This document shows, one piece after another, positions 1 through 12,150 of a stretch of 64,000 nucleotides of DNA. The stretch covers positions 138,391,172-138,455,171 of the forward strand of contig NC_058337.1 in NCBI RefSeq assembly GCF_905475395.1, in the 5' to 3' direction. The translations under genes and the position numbers were made by a program. This stretch comes from Chrysoperla carnea. Its lineage: Eukaryota; Arthropoda; Insecta; Neuroptera; Chrysopidae. Each line of letters starts with the position of its first letter. Position 1 is the first letter of the stretch. A model generated the notes under the pieces. It was not told where the DNA came from. It made no database searches and was given only the letters and a program-made list of their open reading frames with translations.

Positions 1-601
1 GATCGGAATAGCTTTTAACTATATGTTTTAATCTAAAATGATCAAGGAAACTATCTTCTTCCTTTTTAATGTGTAGAGCAATTTCCGTTGCTCTGCTTAA
101 TTCTCTATCTGAGCTTGATACAATATATTCGCCTTCGCCTTCCGATTCCCAAACATATACTTTATCTTCGCCAGCTTTTCTTGAAGTTACAGTGACCTTA
201 TCAGCTACCATAAAGCTTGAGTAAAAACCAACGCCAAACTGACCAATTAGCATATTATCTTTTTTAGAATCACCTGAGAGATTCTTAAGGAAATTTGCCG
301 TACCCCATCTTGCAATAGTGCCTAGATTCTCGATTAAATCCTCTTTATTCATACCGATTCCGTTATCACGGATGATAACCTGACCATTATTTTTATCGAC
401 TTTAACAGTAATTTTAAAGTTAGAGTCACCGGCTACTAATTCAGCGTTGCTTTGAGATAAATAACGCAGCTTATCACAAGCATCAGAAGCGTTAGAAATC
501 AATTCCCGCATAAAAATCTCTTTATTACTATAAAGAGAGTGAATCATTAAATTTAAAATCTTACCAACTTCGGCATCAAATTTCTTTTTTTCTTGTTTCA
601 T
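1..601 (-). CDS. htpG: Chaperone HtpG (Hsp90 family), N-terminal part, cut by window edge
   Basis: Reading leftward from an ATG at 601-599, the frame is open to the window edge, giving about 200 residues of the N-terminal ATPase (GHKL) domain of bacterial Hsp90. Visible landmarks are the start [20 protein letters not shown], the ATP-lid helix with [14 protein letters not shown] (Glu/Asn of the GHKL N box), the DNGIGM motif, and [13 protein letters not shown]. HtpG is a cytoplasmic ATP-dependent chaperone. The C-terminal middle and dimerisation domains lie outside the window, so integrity cannot be judged. No stop or frameshift is seen in the part present. Protein sequence and base composition are Rickettsia-like. 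Confidence 0.93.
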   Translation of the reverse strand, partial: MKQEKKKFDAEVGKILNLMIHSLYSNKEIFMRELISNASDACDKLRYLSQSNAELVAGDSNFKITVKVDKNNGQVIIRDNGIGMNKEDLIENLGTIARWGTANFLKNLSGDSKKDNMLIGQFGVGFYSSFMVADKVTVTSRKAGEDKVYVWESEGEGEYIVSSSDRELSRATEIALHIKKEEDSFLDHFRLKHIVKSYSD

Positions 602-656
602 TACTTAAATCCAATTTAAAATTCTTTTTATTTAATATAGGGTTTTCAAATCAAAT

Positions 657-941
657 TTAAATACTCCTCATCAAAATTTTTATTAAAATTGTTTTTAAGC
701 TGTTAGTATGACCTTTAGTAATTTCTAAATTACTCCGCAATAATTGCCATTCTTTTGCTAAAAAATTTATGATCTCTTCGTTAGCTTTGCCTTGTTCCGG
801 CAGTGCTTTTATAGATAATTTTAGATGGGGGATATCATTAATTATAATAAATTCTTTGATGTCATTACTTTTGGCAGCCGCCTTAACTTTTATATTTAAA
901 AATGCTGTTTTTGATAAAGGATTATAGATAAAAAATTTCAT
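657..941 (-). CDS. DUF167 / YggU-family protein
   Basis: A 94-residue small protein of the UPF0235/DUF167 family. Support comes from the order of a beta strand (FLNIKVKAAAKSNDI), a central PHLKLSIKALPEQGKANEEIINFLAK segment, where the PxxGKANxxxxxxLA pattern is the family signature, and a final ITKGHTNSLKTILI segment. The length matches the family (about 90-105). Function is unknown. The gene follows htpG on the same strand direction with about 55 bp between them. It appears intact, one of the few bacterial genes here without an obvious lesion. Confidence 0.85.
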   Translation of the reverse strand: MKFFIYNPLSKTAFLNIKVKAAAKSNDIKEFIIINDIPHLKLSIKALPEQGKANEEIINFLAKEWQLLRSNLEITKGHTNSLKTILIKILMRSI

Positions 942-991
942 GGTAAATAACGTAACAGTTGAAAATTATAAAATTTAATTTTTAATGCCTT

Positions 992-3900
992 GTGAAAATT
1001 CAACTAAATCTATTTATGAATTCTACGAACAAATATCAAGCACTTATCACTCAGTTACAAAAAAACGATCCTAAACTTGTACATCTTGAGCTTAAAGATA
1101 TAGATTTAACAATATTGCAGCTAGAAGAAATAGCAAGTAAAATCCAGAACAATGATTTTATCGGTAATGTAAGCTGGGGAAAAATGCCTAATTCTTCCAG
1201 TGATTTTATACAGAAGATAGAAAATAAAATAATTTTAAACAATCAGAATTACAAGCAGCACCCTAGCGATTTTATTCACGGGTTACTTAGCTTGCATGCT
1301 TATAAAGATTCTAAACCACAGGAAAAAGTAACTTTTGAAAATTCTAAATATAATCAATATTTAAAAGATGGGAAGATATTTAAAATATTTAGCGAGTCTA
1401 AAATAGGCAGATATTACGCCGTGGCATATGTAAACGACAAGACCAAACAAATAGTATTTGCTCATCAAGGTACTACATTTGAGGGATGGGATTTGCTAAA
1501 AACAGACTCGCCACTTAAGGTTCACTTAAAAAGTATTTTAGGCGGGCAGATATAGCCAAACCACTATAAATCAGTTATGAGTAATTATTTCTAAATACTG
1601 ATACAGTATATATAATATACTAAAATGGTATAACTATTTTATAGTGGTTTAGCTATAGTAGCAGAACAAGCAGCAGCATATCAGACTACGCAGGAAATCA
1701 CCGAATATGCTAAAAAGCATGACTATAATCTATCTTTTACGGGTTATTCTTAGGTGCATGGTTTGCAGAATTAAGCTTATATTTTGCTCATCAAGATTTT
1801 AACTATTACAAAGGAAAAGCTATAACGTTCGATAGTCCTGGCTCTGCAAAAGTTATAGGTAGTTTTAAACCCAATATAATTAGTCATAAAACTCATTTTG
1901 ATATAAGAAATTTAGACATAACTACTTATCTATCTGCTCCGAATTTTGTAAATACTAGTAACTCTTATATTCATAAGGCATATAGATTATTTCCTGAAAT
2001 TACGGCTACCGAGTATAGCAGTAAAATAATAAATACCTTGAATAAAGCCATCCCAATTAAAAATTATATTTCTTTACTATCATTAAGTAGCGACTTACTT
2101 ACTTCAATGCTGGATGCCTTTGATCCCGAAACCGGTAGACCTATAAAATATGAACAGATAATAGATTGGCCTTGTATCAAATATGAACCTAAAGACAATC
2201 CGTTAGGAGATAAGTTATTTTATTTTGTGCCTGTTAATAACACAATTAAATATTTGGCAAGCGATCTAGCAGATAGAGGCATAACGGCAACGACATTAGG
2301 AAGTTTTCTTGAGGTAATTAATCAATTTGTCAGCGGTAATGTCGCAATTGAGCAAATTTTAGAAGTTTACAAGCATTTAGAAAACCCTGAACAACTAAAG
2401 GGAAACAATCAATTTGAGCTTTCTTACCAAGGTCATTACCGCTCGCAGGAAGTAAATTTGTCTGAAGATGTAGCTAATATAAATGATAAAAGAAACGGTG
2501 ATTGGTATTTATGCCAACTAGCATAGCAGAACTAAACCTTGAAGTAAAAGAGATACCAAACTTAGCTAGAAAGCAATTAAAGATTATAAAAGAACAATAT
2601 GCGATAGAACATAAAAATGACAAAGATTATATATTTATAAAATCATCTAATATTAAGGTGGATGATTTAAGGGAGCAAATTTTAAGATTAGTTGAAGTGA
2701 GTCATGAGGCAAAAAATATTGAAAGATCGTAATGTTTATTCTGCCGGTTATATAGGGAGTGTAAACAGTAATTTACCTATTTTATCAATTCATAACCTTA
2801 TTCATCGTGAAGAAGCATTTAAACAAATCGATAATGCTTTAAATCGATTAATACCTATAAAATTAATGAAGCATATAGGCAACTTGCTAAAGAGCTTGCC
2901 ATTTATATAACAGATAAAAAAGAGGGAGAGATAATAAGATTAGTCTATAATAAAATTGCAAATTTAAATTCAAATACATTATTTATTTTTGATAATGTCG
3001 AAGCATATAAAGATATTGAACTTTATATTAACGGTATAATGAATATACCCAAAGATAAAGTACAAACCATAATTACTACTTAAAATAATAAGCTAAGTGA
3101 TGATATAACAAATATTGAATTAAAACCTTTTAATATAAAAACAGCAATAACATATTTAGAAAATTCCTTAGGAAATAGGATTAATAATGAAGACATTAAC
3201 GATTCAATAGCAGAGTTAGGCAATAAAGATGAAGTATTGCCATATAGTTTGTCCAAAGCGGTAGCATATTTAAAAGAAAATAAATTACTTAAAGTAAAAG
3301 ATTATCTTAATTTTCTACGTAATAATAAAGATGAACAACCTGAGACAATATTATTGTTGGAAATACTAGAAAAATCATCGCTAGCTTGGTTAATATTACA
3401 ATATTCTGCATGTTTAGACCCTGACTTTATCAGTATAGATATTTTCAAAGAATTATTTTTATTAGATGAAGAAAAATTGCAAGAACCTATAAAAAGATTA
3501 GAAGAATTATTGTTAATGAATTTAATATATCAAGATAGACAAGCAGGCTTACAATTACATGGACTAGTACAGTCTGCAGTAAAAAGATATGTAGATAGAC
3601 ATAAAGAACATGCAATAGATAAAAAAGAAGTTTTTGTGAGATTAATAGAAGTACTAGATAATTTATGTCCAATATTAACAGATGTTCCAAGCAAAGATTG
3701 GGAAAATGCTAAATTAATTTATCCTCATGTAATAAAAATATTAAATATACATAAACTTAGCAAAGCAAGCTTATATAAAAAAGTGGGGTATTATAATGAT
3801 CATATATTATGTAAATTTAAAGAATCATTAGAATATCACGAGGAAGCTTTAAAGAGATATAGGGTACTGTATTCAGGTAATCATCCTTATATTGTTATTT

Positions 3901-4363
3901 CTCTCAAAAATATTGGTATAGCTTATCAAAAATTAGGATAGTTTTCAAAAGCACTAGAATATTTAGAAAAAGCCTTGAAGATAAGGCAAATGGTATATCA
4001 AAACAACCATCCTTATATTGCTAACTTGCTTAATTGTATTGGGACTGTTTACAGTAACCTAGGATACTCATCTAAAGGACTAGAATGTTTAGAAGAAGCC
4101 TTAAAGATAAGACAAGCATTATATCAAGTTGATCATCCCGATATTGCAAATTCTCTTAATAATGTGGGCTTAGTTTATAAGGATTTGGACAATATTTCTA
4201 AAAGGCTAGAATATTTTAAAAAAGCCTTAGAGATGAAACAAAAATTATATCAAATTGATCATCCTACAATTATTACCTCCCTTAATAATGTAAATACAGT
4301 TTATGATAAATTAAACCATATCTCTAAAGAACTAAGATATAAAGAAGAAGCGTTTAGGATATA
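992..4363 (+). pseudogene. Broken lipase-like / STAND (NB-ARC-type) / TPR protein
   Basis: A long gene broken into pieces. 992-1552 and 1657-2526 encode an alpha/beta-hydrolase (lipase class 3-like) region: FAHQGTT, then a nucleophile elbow of the form G-x-S-x-G at about 1740-1755 where one base is missing. 2502-2910 and about 2850-3230 hold a STAND ATPase part with a Walker B-like strand (TLFIFDNVEAY), but no P-loop is visible, so that part appears deleted. 3237-4363 encodes a winged-helix-like linker and kinesin-light-chain type TPRs (repeats ending in NHPYIANLLN, DHPDIANSLN, DHPTIITSLN). Lesions: palindromic insertion at 1551-1656, frameshift near 1750, stops near 2524, 3081 and 3940. Proteins of this architecture occur in repeat-rich Rickettsia genomes; the substrate is unknown. 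Confidence 0.7.
1551..1656. repeat. Palindromic insertion with 19-20 bp inverted arms
   Basis: The arms at 1551-1570 (starting TATAGCCAAACCACTATA) and 1638-1656 (ending GGTTTAGCTATA) are near-perfect inverted repeats around an AT-rich middle. The insert interrupts the hydrolase frame and brings in several stops. The coding frame resumes directly after it (AIVAEQAAA). It could be a TA-targeted miniature element related to IS630/mariner or a Rickettsia palindromic element; there is no transposase inside. Confidence 0.6.
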
Positions 4364-4462
4364 ATGGACTGAGAATATAATGGACTGAAAAAATTGGACA
4401 AAAAAAGAGTTAGGTTATCTTGGTAATAAGTTAGAATAAAGAAATAACTTATAGGAGATAAA

Positions 4463-5245
4463 ATGACTAAGAAACAGATACGGAATTTCAGTGCTGAAGA
4501 GAAGACAAAGATAGTGTTAGAATTATTCAAAGAAGAAGTAACAATATCACAGTTATCGTCTAAATATGAGGTGAGTAGCAATAGTATATCACATTGGAAG
4601 AAGCAATTTTAATCAAATGCAGCAATAGCATTTGAAGCAGCTAAGGTAGTGAGTGAATATCAAGAACAAATTAAAGAACTTAAGGAGCAAAATGATGCGT
4701 TGGCAAAGGTTTTAGGAAAAACTACAATTGAGAGAGATTGGGCTGTGGGAAAGCTAAGAAGCTTGGATTTATCAAATAGAAAGAGTCTTGTCATATCCAA
4801 GCTAGAACAGTTACCAAAGACAAGACGATGTGAATTATTAGGGGTTAACCGTTCTTCAACATATTATAAAGTAGAAGGACTTAGTAGCTATAATTTAGAT
4901 ATATTAAATAGAAGAGATGAGATATATACAGATAATCCAGAATTTGGTTATCGTTATATATATATATATCAGCAATTATTAGAAGATGGTTTTAAGATAG
5001 GTCGAGACCGAGTGCTAAAATCTATGAGATTCATTGGTATTGAAGCGATATACCCTCATAAAAAGAAGTCAACTACTATAAAAGATAGTGAGCATAAAAT
5101 ATACAGCTACCTACTTGATAAATACTAGATTACAACTATTAAAACTAAGAAAGTAGTTGTTCCTACTGCTAATAAGGTCTGGAGCGGAGATATTACATAT
5201 ATTCGCACTAACGGGGGCTTTGTGTATCTAGCATCCATTATAACG
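4463..5245 (+). pseudogene. IS3-family transposase, OrfA and first part of OrfB
   Basis: OrfA begins MTKKQIRNFSAEEKTKIVLE with a helix-turn-helix (TISQLSSKYEVSSNSISHWKK) and is stopped early by a TAA at about 4610 where a Leu codon is expected. A coiled-coil QIKELKEQNDALAKVLGK follows. OrfB reads from about 4730 with RKSLVISKLEQLPKTRRCELLGVNRSS and then the start of the DDE integrase core, VWSGDITYI (first catalytic Asp) near 5180. A second in-frame stop lies near 5128. The reading stops where IS982 is inserted at 5246. Inactive. Confidence 0.85.
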
Positions 5246-5250
5246 CCAGT

Positions 5251-5769
5251 TTAGGATAAGGATGTTTGAGTATCATCTAAAAACGCTAAAGATTTTCTAG
5301 ATTTATTTAAATTAAAAGCATTGACACAAGAAAGTATATGAACTAAGAAATTAACAGGGGAGCGATGTCTTGAATGTTCAAGGTTCATGCTGTTTTTCAG
5401 TACATTAAATACTGATTCAATAATTGATCTACTTTTCAGTAAGATTTTATCCTCTATATCTAATAAATGATTTTTCATGTCCTTGCGAATCCCAGTAAAT
5501 AACCGTAGTCCACGACTAAATAATTTAGCAGATAATGTTTTAGAAATATAAGCCTTATCCCCAAATAATCTACCACATAGTCCCATGGTAATTGAGTCTA
5601 CAGCAGACAAATCACTAGCATTACCCTTTGTTATTTTAATGCCATAATCTGCTCTTTATTATTAATTACAATATGTAATTTAAATCCCATAAACCATCCA
5701 TAACTACTCATACCTATTTTAGCAATGCCACTAAACACTTTATTACTATTTGTTCGTTTTTCATGGCAT
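5251..5769 (-). pseudogene. IS982 transposase, C-terminal part
   Basis: The 5' end of this part (on the minus strand, near 5769) begins CHEKRTNSNKVFSGIAKIG and continues GWFMGFKLHIVINNKEQIM. After a frameshift near 5630 it reads SAVDSITMGLCGRLFGDKAY and ISKTLSAKLFSRGLRLFT, then RSIIESVFNVLKNSMNLEHS, containing the last acidic residue region of the IS982 DDE domain. The N-terminal part is 7.6 kb away at 13406-13714. Transposition enzyme of bacterial origin; inactive through insertion and frameshift. Confidence 0.85.
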
Positions 5770-5773
5770 ATAG
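5770..5773. repeat. Target-site duplication, left copy (ATAG)
   Basis: ATAG directly precedes the left LTR. The identical ATAG follows the right LTR at 13402-13405. Four or five bp duplications are normal for Ty3/gypsy integrases. Confidence 0.9.
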
Positions 5774-7021
5774 TGTTGCGGGATTTATGTTTTGGTGAGG
5801 TAATTAGAAAAAAAAAGAAACGAATTTTTTCTCTTCCCAAAATTTAAATACTTAATTGATTCTCGACTTGCGTCGAGAACAAGAAATAAGCCTCAGCCAA
5901 AATTCCTCGCAACCCCCAGAACACTTAGATTAATATTTACCATACCAAAAAAAAAATATTAAACAGTGTTACTAAAGGGAAACATCCCGGTTTGAAACAT
6001 TCAAAATAAAAAATATGTTTAACATTTTTACTAATGTTTAAAAAAAACCGAAACAGATCAATTTACGTGCTAGGCCCAAAGATAACGCCGAAGGCGATTA
6101 CCCCCCAGAAAGTCATAAAAAGACAAATAAAAAGTCTACGTTTAAAATAAAAAAAATATAAAGTTAGTTTATTTCATTAATTCAAAAAATATAAAATGAT
6201 TTACATAACGTAATTGAAAAATTATAAATTCACAAGGCGTCAGCCATTTTTTTTTAACTTACATGAAATTTCACATGTTGAATTTAAAGCCAAAATACAA
6301 AGTTTTTGAAAAACATCTTTCGATATAAATTTAGAAAAAAATTAACATATCTAAAATATATAATAAAATGTTACCTGTATGTAGTTTGTGATCACTGTGA
6401 ATCCAATTCCATAAAATTACATTTTATAAGGAATTGTGCTCACAAAAAAAATTCTAAGCGCCACAAAAAACATACAAAGGAAAATAATATAAAGTTACAC
6501 AATTTTTAAATTATTACAGAATGTCTCTTTTACATTCTGTATAATTGCGTGTTTTCAATAAACGACATTTAACAAAAATATATGTTTAAACTGTCGTATT
6601 CAAAAATATAAATTCTTAATAAGAATTAAATAAATAAATTATAAAAATTAAATAATTTAATTATTGCCACACACTAAAAGGTGTGTTTAAAAAATATTTG
6701 TATCCATCTTGGAATAAATAATTTAAATTAATTATTCCAAGATGTTTTCCTTATGACAGTTAAAATTTTAAGAGGTTTATTTTAACTCAAATTGCACTGA
6801 GCTCTGTTCGGGTGACTGGTGACAATTTTTAGAACTAACAGTTGCAAAAAAAAAATAAATAACAAAGTTGAAAAAAATAAAGTACAGTCACCGACAGAGT
6901 AAACTTTTTAATTGCATATGTACCGTCGCAGACAGATTTAAAAGTTTAATATTTTACATTTTGTTTGCATAATTTATTACTAATTAATTAATTTTAATTA
7001 GTTTGCCAACAATTTGTAACA
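5774..7021 (-). repeat. LTR (3' LTR of the element)
   Basis: Runs from TGTTGCGGGATTTATG to TTTGTAACA, with the usual TG...CA ends on the plus strand. It matches 12151-13401 with about nine substitutions and a few homopolymer length changes seen by eye. The short reading frame at 6306-6509 within it is also present in the other LTR and is not taken as a gene. Confidence 0.93.
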
Positions 7022-7033
7022 CTCCCCCGCCCT
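7022..7033 (-). other. Polypurine tract
   Basis: On the minus strand AGGGCGGGGGAG lies immediately before the 3' LTR start TGTTACAAATTG. This is the position and composition expected for the plus-strand DNA primer of an LTR retroelement. Confidence 0.75.
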
Positions 7034-7091
7034 AAAAAAATTCGAAGAATAAAAGAAAAAGAGAATAAAGCGGAGAGAGAAGAAAAAAAAA

Positions 7092-8812
7092 TTAATTTTG
7101 CACTATTTGTGGTTGATAGGGCTTCAGGTGACTAACATGCACACGAGATAAAGTATTATCATTCTCGTCAAAAAGCTCGACCGACACTGGTCCAGTAAAA
7201 CGTAAAATCCTTTTTGGACCTGAATATCTAGGTTGAAATTTACTGTCAGTATCAAAGGTCGCACGATACTTAGGAAGCTTCACACAGACCATCTGATCCA
7301 CTCTGTATTTAACATCTACAGAATTACCTTTACGTTTATTTATTATTTGATTCATTTTAACTAATGCTTGTTTAACCTCTTCATGTGTTGGTGGTTTATC
7401 TGCCGTAAAATAATTATAAGTTTCCAGCCCTAAATCCAAGGTGTTATTTAAACGTCGTTTAAAAAAAATTTCGACTGGAGAAGTTTCAATAGAAGTATGG
7501 TAACTATTGTTATATTGAAAAGTAAAATATGGTAAAACTTTAGTCCAAGCTTTATGCTCCAAGGCATATTGCTTTATGATACACGCCATATTAATTTTTA
7601 AATTTCTATTTAGTCTTTCGGACATATTGGAAGATGCGTGATAGCTCGAAATACAAGCTGCTCTAACACCATGATTGAATAAAAAATTTTTGTATTTTTG
7701 AGCCACAAAAAATTTGGCATTATCACTAACAACACATGCAGGGTAACCAAATTGCATAAAAGTTTTATGAAGAAATTTAATAACCACTTCCGCTGTAGCT
7801 CTACGTGTAGAGTATGTAATAGCAAATTTACTAAATGAATCAAGAATAACTAAAATATATTTCATTCCACCATCCAAAGATGGAATTAAAGGACCGATAA
7901 AGTCTATGTAAAGTTTATCCCAAATACCAGTGGGAACCGTTGACTTTGTGTGCACGTTCGTATTTTTATTATAAGGTTTAAATTGTTGACAAACTGTACA
8001 ATTTTTAATAAATTCTACAACTTTTTTATATAATAAATTATGATAAAATCTCTTGGCAATTTCTCTATACGTTTTAGTTACAGCACCATGCTGACCATAT
8101 AAAGAATTATGATAGTATTTAATGACATATTCAAGCATTGAATCTGGTAGAACTATTCGTTTTAATTTATTTCGTCCAACTTCGCGCAGCAAAAGACCGT
8201 CTTTAAGTGAAAAGTTATTAACATTATGGCCATTTTTTAATTGATCCATTATGAATTTACACTGATTACAATTCCCTTGTGCAAGCTTAATTGAAAGAAA
8301 ACCCTGAGGTTCAGTAACTAAAGTATTTAATAGAAAAACCGGGTCGTTTTGTAAAGATTCATCCTTGACCAAATTATTATTGTCAACTAAAGATGGATCT
8401 TCACCCGAATAATTACTACCATTATCATTTTTTAATAAAAAATTATTTGTAGAGAAATTACCATTCGAAAACAATCTAGATAAATAATCTGCTGCAGTAT
8501 TATCTATGCCCTTAATATGTTTCGGTGTAAAATTGAATTTTGACAGTGTCAAAATCCATCTCGAAAGTTTGTTAAACTTTTGTGGTGAATTAAAAAGATA
8601 CACTAAAGCATTGTTATCGGTTTCTAAGAAAAAATGTCTATCGACAAGGTAGTCACTAAAAGTATTTAATGAAAAAATTACAGCTAAAAGCTCTAACTCG
8701 TACGCGGAATATCTCATTTCAGCGGGATTTAATTTTCTAGAACAATATTCAATTGGGTGTAAATTCCTATTAATATTTTGTAATAAAACGGCTCCTAGGC
8801 CAACAGATGATC
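7092..8812 (-). pseudogene. Retrotransposon RNase H and integrase
   Basis: Open from an in-frame Met at 8717 to the stop at 7092 (541 residues), and without stops upstream to about 8800. Residues 1-90 are the RNase H end (YELELLAVIF, FFLETDNNALVYLF). Residues near 190-250 have the integrase HHCC zinc finger (HxxxxGQHG...CTVCQQFK). The catalytic core follows with D (LYIDFIGPL), D (VVSDNAKFF) and E (MSERLNRNL). The C-terminal domain ends VHVSHLKPYQ, the typical gypsy integrase tail. It is out of frame with the reverse transcriptase because of a shift near 8810, so the polyprotein is broken. Confidence 0.88.
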
Positions 8813-10261
8813 CTAGGCATCCGTTCTCACAACAAAGGGATATTTATCATCAAAAATAGGAAATTTCAAAATTGATGCAGACGTTAAAGCTCTTTTTAAT
8901 TTAGAAATAGCCTCGACATGTACATCAGTTATTTTAAATTGAACATTTTTCTTTTTTAATTCATTCAAAGGTGCAACAATAGAACTAAAATGCTCAATAT
9001 AGCGAGCAAAAAACGCTGCCATTCCGATAAATTTCTGTAATTCTTTTATATTTTTTGGAATTGGCATGTCGCAAATAGCACTAATTTTGTCAGGATTAGG
9101 ACGTCTACCTTCTGATGATATAATATGGCCAAGAATTTTTAGACGTGCCATAAAAAATTTATTTTTATTTGGATTTAAAGTTAAATTAAGTTTTTTAAAT
9201 CTACTTAATACCTGGTTTAAATGAATTTTATGATCATCAATAGAGCTTGAAAAAACTATAATATCATCGTAATAAATTAAGATACACACATTCAACAAAT
9301 CGTTAAATTCTTTAATTAGAAAACGATATAAGCATTGGGAACTAATATTAAGTCCAAACGGACAACAAACAAAAGAAAATTGTCCCCATTGCGTATTAAT
9401 AGCAGTAATATCTCTGCTCTCTTTACTCAAGCTACACTGATAAAAGCTTTTTGACATATCCAAAATAGAAAACACTTTTGCGCCTCCTAGACTAGAAAAT
9501 ATGTGATTGATCGATACATTTGAAATCGGATCAAACACAATCTTTTTATTAACGAACCTATAGTCAGCTTCCATGCGAAAACCATCCTGTTTTTTAACAA
9601 AAAACACAGGAGATGCATAACTAGACTGGCTAGGAACTATAATATTTAATTTCAAAAGCTCATCTAAATGTTGCTTTAAGAGTAAAGATTTATCTTTTGG
9701 TAAAAAATATGCAGTTTTATAAACTGGTGTATCATCTTTAAGTTTAATATGATATTCATAATTTTTTGCTCTGCCAGGAATTTCAGAAAATACTGACTTA
9801 TACTTTTTATATACTGAATCCATAAATTCTTTATCCTTTTCTGACAAATTTAGTGGTAATTCACAAATAATATTAACGAAAAATTGTGTGCAATTTTTTT
9901 CAAAAGGAATTTCAATATTTCTAAATGAATTAAAAAATACTTTGTTATTACAAAGGTCTAAAATCATACCACATTTGTTGAGAGACGGTGCTCCAATAAT
10001 CATATCAAAAATGGATTTTTCCATTAAGTAAAATTCTAAATTCCAGCTGAAATTACTAATCTTGACGTGTAACGTAACCTCCTTCTTCATAGTTACATAA
10101 TTTGATCCCGGTAATGTAACAGTAATTTTTTCATCTTCATAAATAACTTTCTTAATTTTTAATTTACTAAACATTTTTCTAGAAATCACATTTATAGTTG
10201 ATCCCGAATCTAAAAGAGATAATATTTTAATATTGTTCACAGAAACATAAATTAAGGGCAT
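8813..10261 (-). pseudogene. Retrotransposon protease and reverse transcriptase
   Basis: A 482-residue open stretch. The aspartic protease active site is LLDSGSTINVIS near residue 15. The reverse transcriptase follows with FFVKKQDGFRMEADYRFVN, FSILDMSKSFYQ (first catalytic Asp), CPFGLNISSQ and the YYDD box in ILIYYDDIIVFS. The thumb and connection end in the region preceding RNase H (VVRTDA). A stop at 8811 is caused by a one-base frame change; the RNase H continues in the next frame. Domain order is Ty3/gypsy. Confidence 0.9.
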
Positions 10262-10284
10262 CGATGATGCATTTTTTGAAGAAC

Positions 10285-11362
10285 TTAATGTGTGGCATGG
10301 TTCAAGTTTTTTGAACTTGTTGTGTCTTTATTGGCTAGTTTAACACATTGTTGAATTTTGTGTCCTGGTCGTTTGCAATAAACACAAAATATAGATTTAC
10401 TTTTATTTAAATTTGATTTTTCTATCTGAACAGAAGCTTTTTTATCATTTTGCCCTGTAGTTTCAGGCTTAAGATCCTTAACATTTTGAACATTGTGTTC
10501 AATCTTAACTAAACCAGAATTTTGATCATTAAAACTATTCTGTATTCTATTTTGATACAAGTTAAATTTATTAAATGAATTTTCTCTTGTTATTATTTCT
10601 TGTAAATTTCTTACAAAAGAATTTAAGGAAACTAAAGTTTCTGGAATTGGAAGCAATTTAATCAAATTAAAGGTTTTCTGATTAACATGGGCAAATATAA
10701 TTTGTATAATTATTTGAATGTCCTCTTTAGGCATTAGTATTTGCGAGTATTTCAAAATATCAGTTACGAAATCAGAAAACTTTTCATTTGGAAGTTGTCT
10801 TCTTCTAATGTATCTATCAATTGCAATTTGCAATTGAGCAGGATATATATACTCAGATAATAAAATGTTTGAAATATAAGCCCAAGTTTTATTATTTTAA
10901 ATTTGCTTTGACCAAAAGTGTTTTGTATTTGAATTACATTTTGTAATTAAAAATTTAATAAGAGAATTTTCATCAACTAAACTTAATGAAACAACACTAT
11001 TGGTTTCAATAATAAAATTAATAATTGAACTTGTATCAAATAAATCTAAAATATTAAAGTTATTTGTAAGAGATTCAAACCTAAATTTAAAATCTTGAGA
11101 TTTCTCTTTACTTATCTTTTGATTTAATGATGAAATAATGTGTGTTAAATGATCCACATGAATATATTTTGTTGCTTGTATAGTTTCACACGACGTTGAC
11201 GGTACAGGATCTATTAAACATTGTATTGTCTTATCCTTTTGTCGAACTGATACTAGAACATCTTTGTCAACCAAACTAAATTCCGTTTACACTCTTTTAT
11301 TGTTGTATTTTTCGTCTTTAACAGGCTTTGGAAAACCAAGAAAATCCTCGTCGTCAGACGAC
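10285..11362 (-). pseudogene. Retrotransposon gag
   Basis: The coding start is likely the ATG near 11362 (MSSDDEDFLGFPKP), with an in-frame stop shortly after. 10897-11274 and 10285-10833 carry the rest. The second piece has the capsid-like RRRQLPNEKFSDFVTDILKY and one CCHC zinc knuckle (FCVYCKRPGHKIQQCVKL) near its end, which binds genomic RNA. Stops near 11290 and 10897 break the frame. The protease/RT frame begins about 24 bp after the gag stop. Confidence 0.75.
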
Positions 11363-12150
11363 ATTTTTTTTTTTATACGATTTCCTCAAAAAAAAATTAA
11401 CGAAACGAAAACAAAAAAAGAAATTAGTAAAGTTAAACAAAGTAAAAATTACAAACGTTTGAATTAATTTTGATGAGATATGAACTTGTTTCAAAATAAA
11501 TATTCATGTAAATAAAAAAAAAATTTTTTTTTTTAAAATAGCCAACAAAGAAACATACAAAAAAAAACTATGAAATAAAATTTGGATTTACAACGTAAAC
11601 AGTAGACCAATAAAGGTAATCAAAATAGCAATATATTTTAAGATTACATAAAATCTGTAAAAAGACAAAAACAAAATCTAATTAATTCAAACTAGTCAAT
11701 GTTATATATATGGATTTATAATGTCAATTCCTTGAACAAATACCAAAAAAAATATTAGATATTATTTTAATTAATATCCAATATTACGTATAAATTTTTT
11801 AATTTTCAAAATTTAATTTATATACGAAAATATTCAACTTACGTGATTCCACAAACTACATACAAGAAAATTCTACTAGTCAAAAAAAAAAAATTTAGAG
11901 AAAATTAAACGTAGATTTTTAAAGTAATGTAACCAGATATAACGCAAAAAACTAAAAGGTGTTACGCTCACTACCAAGTGTAACGGGAATCTGGAAATCG
12001 CGGAGCTCTGCTAACAAGTGTATGAAATAACTAGTTAACGCTATTGCTACTAAGTGTACGAAAATCGTAGATCGCGGAGCTCTGCTAACAAGTGTAACTG
12101 AAATCGTAGATCGCGAAGCTCTGCTAACAAGTGATACGCTCGCTACCAAG
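11363..12150 (-). other. Retrotransposon 5' leader with primer-site-like repeats
   Basis: Non-coding between the 5' LTR and gag. The part next to the LTR (about 11960-12150) is GC-richer and contains several copies of a unit with GCTCTGCTAACAAGTG or CGCTACCAAGTG, spaced by about 35-60 bp. Directly beside the LTR, in element orientation, is CTTGGTAGCGAGCG, the place of a tRNA primer-binding site. I could not assign the tRNA. Confidence 0.5.

Noticed and set aside
6306-6509. 67-residue gene in the LTR (also 12685-12888)
   Set aside because: Present only because the two LTRs are duplicates; no known motif and AT-rich chance frame.
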